A stretch of DNA of 11,172 bases, from NCBI GenBank assembly GCA_046724555.1, contig JBKOWU010000087.1, positions 1 through 11,172 on the forward strand, written 5' to 3'. A model generated the notes under the pieces. It did no database searches. It was given only the letters and a program-made list of their open reading frames with translations, and was not told the DNA's origin. Within the stretch, counting starts at the first letter, position 1, and every line of letters starts with the position of its first letter. Made by a program: the position numbers and the translations under genes. This DNA is from JAFAQB01 sp046724555. GTDB lineage: Archaea > Thermoproteota > Nitrososphaeria > Nitrososphaerales > Nitrososphaeraceae. Positions 7,484 to 11,172 of this stretch are shown one piece after another.

Positions 7484-8760
7484 GAACCTCTCACCTTGCG
7501 TAGTGCGTCAGTGTAGCATTCAATAGTCTTGTCAGCATCGTCTTCACTGTGAGCAATAGAAATGAAACAAGTTTCAAATTGCGAGGGAGGTATAAAAATT
7601 CCTCTTTTGAACAATTCGTTATGGAATCTTTTAAATATAGCTAAATCAGATTTGTTTGCACTTTTCTCATCGTCGACGTTTCCAGAAGTGAAGAACAATT
7701 GGTACATTGAACCAATGGCATTTATTGTAAGATCTAACCCTAATTGTTCCATTTCGTCATTAATTCCCTGAACTATGCGATCGCATGTCCTAGCAATCTT
7801 CGGATAGATTTCATTTTTTGAATTTATCAAAGTCTCAATTGTTGCCATACTTGCAGATACAGATACAGGGTTGCCAGCATAAGTGCTGGCCTGGTATACT
7901 TTTCCGCTAGGTGAGAATTGCTCCATAATCTCTTTTTTTCCTGCAATTGCTGCTATAGGAAACCCATTTCCCATGGCTTTCGCAAATGTTGCTAGATCTG
8001 GTTTAATTCCAAAGAACTCGCTTGCACCCCCTAATGCTAGCCTAAATCCAGTAATAACTTCATCGAATATCAATACGATCTCTCTCTTTTGGGTCATCTT
8101 CCTGATTTCATTCAGATATTGTTTATCAGGTATTATGAGACCGATATTTGCTGGTACTGGTTCTATAATTATGCAGGCGATATTATCATGTTTGTTAATT
8201 ACTTGTTCCAAAGCTGAATAATCGTTGTAAGGAACTACTAATGTTTGTGATGATACTTCTTCAATTGTACCCTCAGAAGTCGGCACACCTATCCTAGTAG
8301 AGTCGCCAGCACGGGCAAGAACATAATCATGAGCACCATGATAGCATCCTTCGAATTTTATAATTTTCTTTTTCTTGGTAAATGAGCGGGCTAATCTAAT
8401 AGCATTCATCGTAGCTTCTGCACCTGTATTAACCAATCTTGTCATCTCTGCGCAAGGAACAACCTTCGAAATCGTTTCCGACAGCTTTACTTCCTTTTCA
8501 GTTGGAACACAGAATAAGGTTCCTTTATCAATTTGAGACTTCACAGATTCGAGTACTGCAGTATAAGCATGACCAAGTAATAGAGATCCATACCCCATAC
8601 AATAATCAATACAACTTTTATGATCCGCAGTGAAAATTTTGCTGCCTTTCCCTGAAACTGCAAAGAATGGATATGGTTCATAAAATCGAACTGGGCTATT
8701 AACTCCTGAAGGAATTACTTGCTTTGCTCTATCAAACAGAAACTTGGAGTTGCTAGACAT
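7477..8760 (-). CDS. hemL: Glutamate-1-semialdehyde 2,1-aminomutase
   Basis: A 427-residue PLP enzyme of the class III aminotransferase fold that isomerises glutamate-1-semialdehyde to 5-aminolevulinate, the second step of the C5 pathway. Visible marks are SGVNSPVRFYEPYPFF near the N-terminus, the cofactor loop NTGAEATMNAIRLAR, YHGAHD, the Asp of LIFDEVITGFR, the Schiff-base Lys261 in FAKAMGNGFP, and YQASTYAGNPVS, all characteristic of GSAM rather than acetylornithine or GABA aminotransferases. ATG at 8760 is preferred; a TTG one codon upstream (8763) is possible. No Shine-Dalgarno precedes it, and a TATA-like element sits about 30 nt upstream, suggesting a leaderless transcript starting the hemL-hemC-cobA-hemD unit. 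The stop (7479-7477) lies within the start region of hemC. Confidence 0.95.
   Translation of the reverse strand: MSSNSKFLFDRAKQVIPSGVNSPVRFYEPYPFFAVSGKGSKIFTADHKSCIDYCMGYGSLLLGHAYTAVLESVKSQIDKGTLFCVPTEKEVKLSETISKVVPCAEMTRLVNTGAEATMNAIRLARSFTKKKKIIKFEGCYHGAHDYVLARAGDSTRIGVPTSEGTIEEVSSQTLVVPYNDYSALEQVINKHDNIACIIIEPVPANIGLIIPDKQYLNEIRKMTQKREIVLIFDEVITGFRLALGGASEFFGIKPDLATFAKAMGNGFPIAAIAGKKEIMEQFSPSGKVYQASTYAGNPVSVSASMATIETLINSKNEIYPKIARTCDRIVQGINDEMEQLGLDLTINAIGSMYQLFFTSGNVDDEKSANKSDLAIFKRFHNELFKRGIFIPPSQFETCFISIAHSEDDADKTIECYTDALRKVRGSL
7491..7496 (-). promoter_or_regulatory. Shine-Dalgarno site placing the hemC start
   Basis: AGGTGA inside the last codons of hemL matches six bases of the archaeal anti-Shine-Dalgarno complement (AGGAGGTGAT). 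It stands 7 nt before ATT and 10 nt before ATA in the hemC frame. This is the best positional evidence that hemC begins at an unusual codon here. Confidence 0.55.
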
Positions 8761-8761
8761 C

Positions 8762-8800
8762 AATTAATGCAATTTTATGAATACGAAATATATCTAGGTT
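8762..8800 (-). promoter_or_regulatory. Probable leaderless promoter of hemL-hemC-cobA-hemD
   Basis: On the minus strand the TATA-like AGATATATTTCG lies at about 8796-8785. Its centre is about 30 nt before the hemL ATG, predicting transcription start within a few nt of the start codon. The absence of a Shine-Dalgarno agrees. hemL could instead, or also, be read from hemAB across the gap. Confidence 0.45.
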
Positions 8801-9053
8801 TATGATTTCTTGCAGATTTTTTATTTCAATGATTACAAGTACCTCAAACCCACCCCCAACGGCCAAATTGATACTATGATGATAGGTTGAGTTATAAAGG
8901 ACACGTTGACTAATATGTTATATACTGAAATAAATAATCATATTAGGAATAGGTTTGTACTTTTATATTATAATGTTGAATTATTAATTGTACTATAGAG
9001 AAGACGATATAACGTATTATTAAACTTAAATTAACTAAATTAATTGAATTGTA
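8764..9053. other. Intergenic region between hemB and hemL
   Basis: About 290 nt with no supported gene. It contains the hemL promoter, a G-rich minus-strand patch (about 8841-8865), two copies of an 11-bp repeat (one touching the hemB stop), and a weak C/D-box-like arrangement. No strong minus-strand U-tract terminator follows hemB, so read-through from hemAB into hemL is possible. Confidence 0.55.
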
Positions 9054-9057
9054 CTAT
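8986..9057. repeat. Pair of 11-bp direct repeats AATTGTACTAT
   Basis: AATTGTACTAT occurs at 8986-8996 and again at 9047-9057, 61 nt apart start to start. The second copy covers the hemB stop codon (9056-9054). The sequence between them is AT-rich without evident coding. This may be a small duplication, paired binding sites, or chance. Confidence 0.4.
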
Positions 9058-10067
9058 CGATTTAATAATAATTGAGCCATTTTCTTTGCATGATAAGTAA
9101 TTATTATATCTGCGCCTGCTCGTTTGATAGATGTAAGAAATTCAGTCATTACAGCATCTTCATCTATCCAGCCCTCCATTGCGGCTGCCTTAATAAGCGC
9201 ATATTCTCCAGAAACACTATACGCGGCAATTGGCAAATTAGTACTACTTTTTGTCTTATAAATTACATCAAGGTATGGTATCGCGGGTTTTATCATAATA
9301 ATGTCTACACCCTCATGAATGTCTTCATCTATTTCATGCATTGCCTCTCTAATATTCGCAAATGGCATTTGGTAACTTCTTCTGTCACCATATTCAGGAG
9401 TACAATGAGCAGCATCTCTGAAAGGCCCGTAAAGTGGAGATGCATATTTTGCAGAATATCCAATTATTGCAGTATCTGAAAACCCAGATTCATCTAAACC
9501 TTCGCGAATAGCTTTTACCTGTCCATCCATCATAGCTGAAGGTGCCACAAAATCCGCACCAGCTCTAGCATGACTAATAGCAACCCTCGATAGAGTATTG
9601 ATGCTAGAATCATTATCCACTTTTTTATTCATCACTATTCCACAATGACCATGTGACGTATATTGACATAGACAGACATCAGTAATGATTGCAATTTTAT
9701 CTCCGAAATGATCGCGTATCAATCTAGTAGATTGTTGTATAATCCCATTATCGCTAAATGCAGAAGTACCTCTATCATCTTTACTAGACGGAATTCCGAA
9801 TAGAATAATAGCTTTAATGCCCAAGTCAGAAATAGTTTCTACCTCGTTAATAGCTTTATGTAGTGGAATCCTTTGAATCTCTGGCATCGAATTAATCATA
9901 CTAGGTTTTCTGACTCCCTCTTCAATGAATAAAGGACAAATTAAGTCCCTAGCCGAAAGACGCACCTCTTGTAGTAATTCACGTACTGCAGTATTTTTTC
10001 TTAATCGCCTTAACCTGACTATTGGAAAAGCAGCATTACTATATTTATTATTAGTATTTGTCTTCAT
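9054..10067 (-). CDS. hemB: Delta-aminolevulinic acid dehydratase (porphobilinogen synthase), zinc type
   Basis: Condenses two 5-aminolevulinates into porphobilinogen. From the ATG at 10067 it has 337 residues, normal for the family. RLRRLRKNTAVRELLQE near the N-terminus is typical. The catalytic zinc site is complete: Cys132, Cys134 and Cys142 in DVCLCQYTSHGHCG, marking the Zn-dependent class rather than the Mg class that has Asp/Ala here. The two active-site lysines are Lys207 in GYSAKYASPLYGPFRDA and the Schiff-base Lys260 in MIKPAIPYLD. The start overlaps the 3' end of hemA by 17 nt, implying coupling. A longer form from TTG at 10088 is possible, but the extra seven residues (MWPNYSN) look unlike the family. 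Neither start has a clear Shine-Dalgarno. Confidence 0.95.
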   Translation of the reverse strand: MKTNTNNKYSNAAFPIVRLRRLRKNTAVRELLQEVRLSARDLICPLFIEEGVRKPSMINSMPEIQRIPLHKAINEVETISDLGIKAIILFGIPSSKDDRGTSAFSDNGIIQQSTRLIRDHFGDKIAIITDVCLCQYTSHGHCGIVMNKKVDNDSSINTLSRVAISHARAGADFVAPSAMMDGQVKAIREGLDESGFSDTAIIGYSAKYASPLYGPFRDAAHCTPEYGDRRSYQMPFANIREAMHEIDEDIHEGVDIIMIKPAIPYLDVIYKTKSSTNLPIAAYSVSGEYALIKAAAMEGWIDEDAVMTEFLTSIKRAGADIIITYHAKKMAQLLLNR

Positions 10068-11172
10068 ATTTGAATAATTTGGCCACAACTCTCATTAGCT
10101 CTTCACTTTCGTTACATAATTCTATTTCCTTTCTAAGGTTGTTCATGGGAGTAGAGAGAATTCCTTCCACTATGGCATATGAAAGTTCTTCAATTGTTTT
10201 GGCTTCTTTGGGCCCTAATGATCTTCCAAGAATGGAAAGTGCTTTTTTCAATTCACGTTCTCGGATAACATCAACACTCTTGAAAATAGAAACTACTATT
10301 GGCTCGACCTTCCTTCTCTTCAGAATGGAATCTACTGATCCCATTTCGTTATTAATTATCTTTTCTGCTGATTGAATCTCATTCTTGCGGGCCCGAATAT
10401 TCTTTTCAACTATCTCGGATATCTGATCTATATTTATCAATTTCACTTTCTTTATTGTTGCGACTTTATCTTCCACTGTTCTGGGGTTTGAGAGATCAAA
10501 AATCAGTAAACCCTCTTTTGCATTTCTTCTAGCTTTTTCAACTCTATCATATGTAACCAAATAATATGGTGCATTAGTAGAAACGAAGATCAAGTCGACG
10601 TCATGAAACATTTCAAGTGCATTTTCAAATGGAATTGGCACACCAGCTACAGTGTCTGCAAACGACTTGGCTCTCTCAAAAGTCCTGCTCGTAATCATAA
10701 AATTGACTTGGCGTTGTTTCAAAGACTTGGCAATAAGACTCGCTCCCTCTCCAGACCCAATGAGCATAATGCGTTTATCATTTAGATTATCAAAGTATTC
10801 TTCTGCCATCCTTACTGCCATGGAACCTACAGAGACGCTTCCTTTATTTAATCCAGTATGTGTCCTTATTCTGCTTCCAACTTTAACTGCCCTATCAAAT
10901 ATAACCTGCAGATGAGAACCAGCATATTGGTTCTTACGAGAGAATTCAAGAGCTCGTCTTATCTGACCAAGTACTTGGTCTTCACCAATAACTAAAGAGT
11001 CTAGACCTGACGCTAGTTTTAATAGATGATAAATAACATCTTTTCCTCTTTCGACTTGGACGATATTTTCAAATTCCTTATTTGACAAATTAACTGCAGT
11101 AGCCCATTGTTCTAACAATCTTTTCTCAGTTGGATCTGCACTGATAGCAAATACTTCCACCCTGTTACACGT
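10051..11172 (-). CDS. hemA: Glutamyl-tRNA reductase, 5'-truncated by the window edge
   Basis: Reduces glutamyl-tRNA(Glu) with NADPH to glutamate-1-semialdehyde, the committed step of the C5 pathway, handing product to HemL. The frame runs off the window end. The first visible codons (11172-11161) read Thr-Cys-Asn-Arg, the end of the family STCNR motif, so the catalytic cysteine is the codon at 11169-11167 and roughly 50 N-terminal residues are missing. The GTG at 11160 is internal and is not the start. Further marks are ASGLDSLVIGEDQVLGQIRRAL, the SVSVGSMAVRMAE helix, the NADPH-binding IMLIGSGEGASLIAKSL, SRTFERA, and the C-terminal helical dimerisation region (ILKRRK to the end). The last bases overlap hemB. 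The promoter lies outside the window. Confidence 0.95.
   Translation of the reverse strand, partial: TCNRVEVFAISADPTEKRLLEQWATAVNLSNKEFENIVQVERGKDVIYHLLKLASGLDSLVIGEDQVLGQIRRALEFSRKNQYAGSHLQVIFDRAVKVGSRIRTHTGLNKGSVSVGSMAVRMAEEYFDNLNDKRIMLIGSGEGASLIAKSLKQRQVNFMITSRTFERAKSFADTVAGVPIPFENALEMFHDVDLIFVSTNAPYYLVTYDRVEKARRNAKEGLLIFDLSNPRTVEDKVATIKKVKLINIDQISEIVEKNIRARKNEIQSAEKIINNEMGSVDSILKRRKVEPIVVSIFKSVDVIRERELKKALSILGRSLGPKEAKTIEELSYAIVEGILSTPMNNLRKEIELCNESEELMRVVAKLFKYEDKY

Noticed and set aside
8915..8998. 27-codon plus-strand frame (MLYTEINNHIRNRF...) in the hemB-hemL spacer
   Set aside because: Only a distant AGGA precedes it (about 13 nt), the composition is simply AT-rich, and there is no sign of conservation to support a small protein.
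9072..9479. 135-codon plus-strand open frame opposite hemB
   Set aside because: Antisense to hemB; the cysteine-rich and aromatic translation reflects the opposite strand and matches no family I recognise.
10051..11160. hemA starting at the GTG at 11160
   Set aside because: The codons just upstream read Thr-Cys-Asn-Arg, the catalytic motif of glutamyl-tRNA reductase, so the GTG is internal and the gene is truncated by the window.
1..11172. CRISPR arrays, insertion sequences, phage or defence genes
   Set aside because: No regularly spaced repeats, transposase or terminal inverted repeats, or such protein families were seen on either strand.

Overview
The window looks like a chromosomal stretch of an AT-rich archaeon, most likely an ammonia-oxidising thaumarchaeon (Nitrososphaerales/Nitrosocosmicus-like). 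This rests on low GC, heavy AGA/AGG and ATA codon use, archaeal TATA boxes about 25 nt upstream of start codons without a Shine-Dalgarno, and protein families typical of archaeal C5 tetrapyrrole and SUF pathways. The lineage is an inference, since no marker gene such as rRNA is present. All recognisable genes lie on the minus strand, so transcription runs from high to low coordinates.

Region 1 (11172 to 4962) is a tetrapyrrole block in the order hemA (5' end cut by the window edge), hemB, a 290-303 nt gap, hemL, hemC, cobA/SUMT and hemD. Together they run from glutamyl-tRNA(Glu) through glutamate-1-semialdehyde, 5-aminolevulinate, porphobilinogen, hydroxymethylbilane and uroporphyrinogen III to precorrin-2, the branch point to siroheme, heme (via the siroheme route) and cobalamin. 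hemB overlaps the end of hemA. hemL, hemC, cobA and hemD overlap or abut and form one tight unit with its own probable leaderless promoter.

Region 2 (4961 to 4502) is a 460 nt gap with no convincing gene. It holds an 11-bp tandem repeat after hemD and the promoter of the next operon.

Region 3 (4501 to 1) is an Fe-S cluster assembly operon: sufB, sufD, a small Rieske-type ferredoxin, sufS and the first 17 codons of sufU. SufS mobilises sulfur from cysteine, SufU probably relays it, and SufB/SufD form the scaffold. The ATPase SufC, which normally works with SufBD, is not in the window. The gene order matches the actinobacterial SUF operon as I remember it, with sufC missing.

The most unusual point is hemC. 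Its conserved N-terminal region is intact, but no ATG, GTG or TTG precedes it in frame. The best start is an ATT placed 7 nt after a good Shine-Dalgarno and overlapping the hemL stop. No clear novel system is visible. The window is mostly housekeeping metabolism with a few regulatory oddities.
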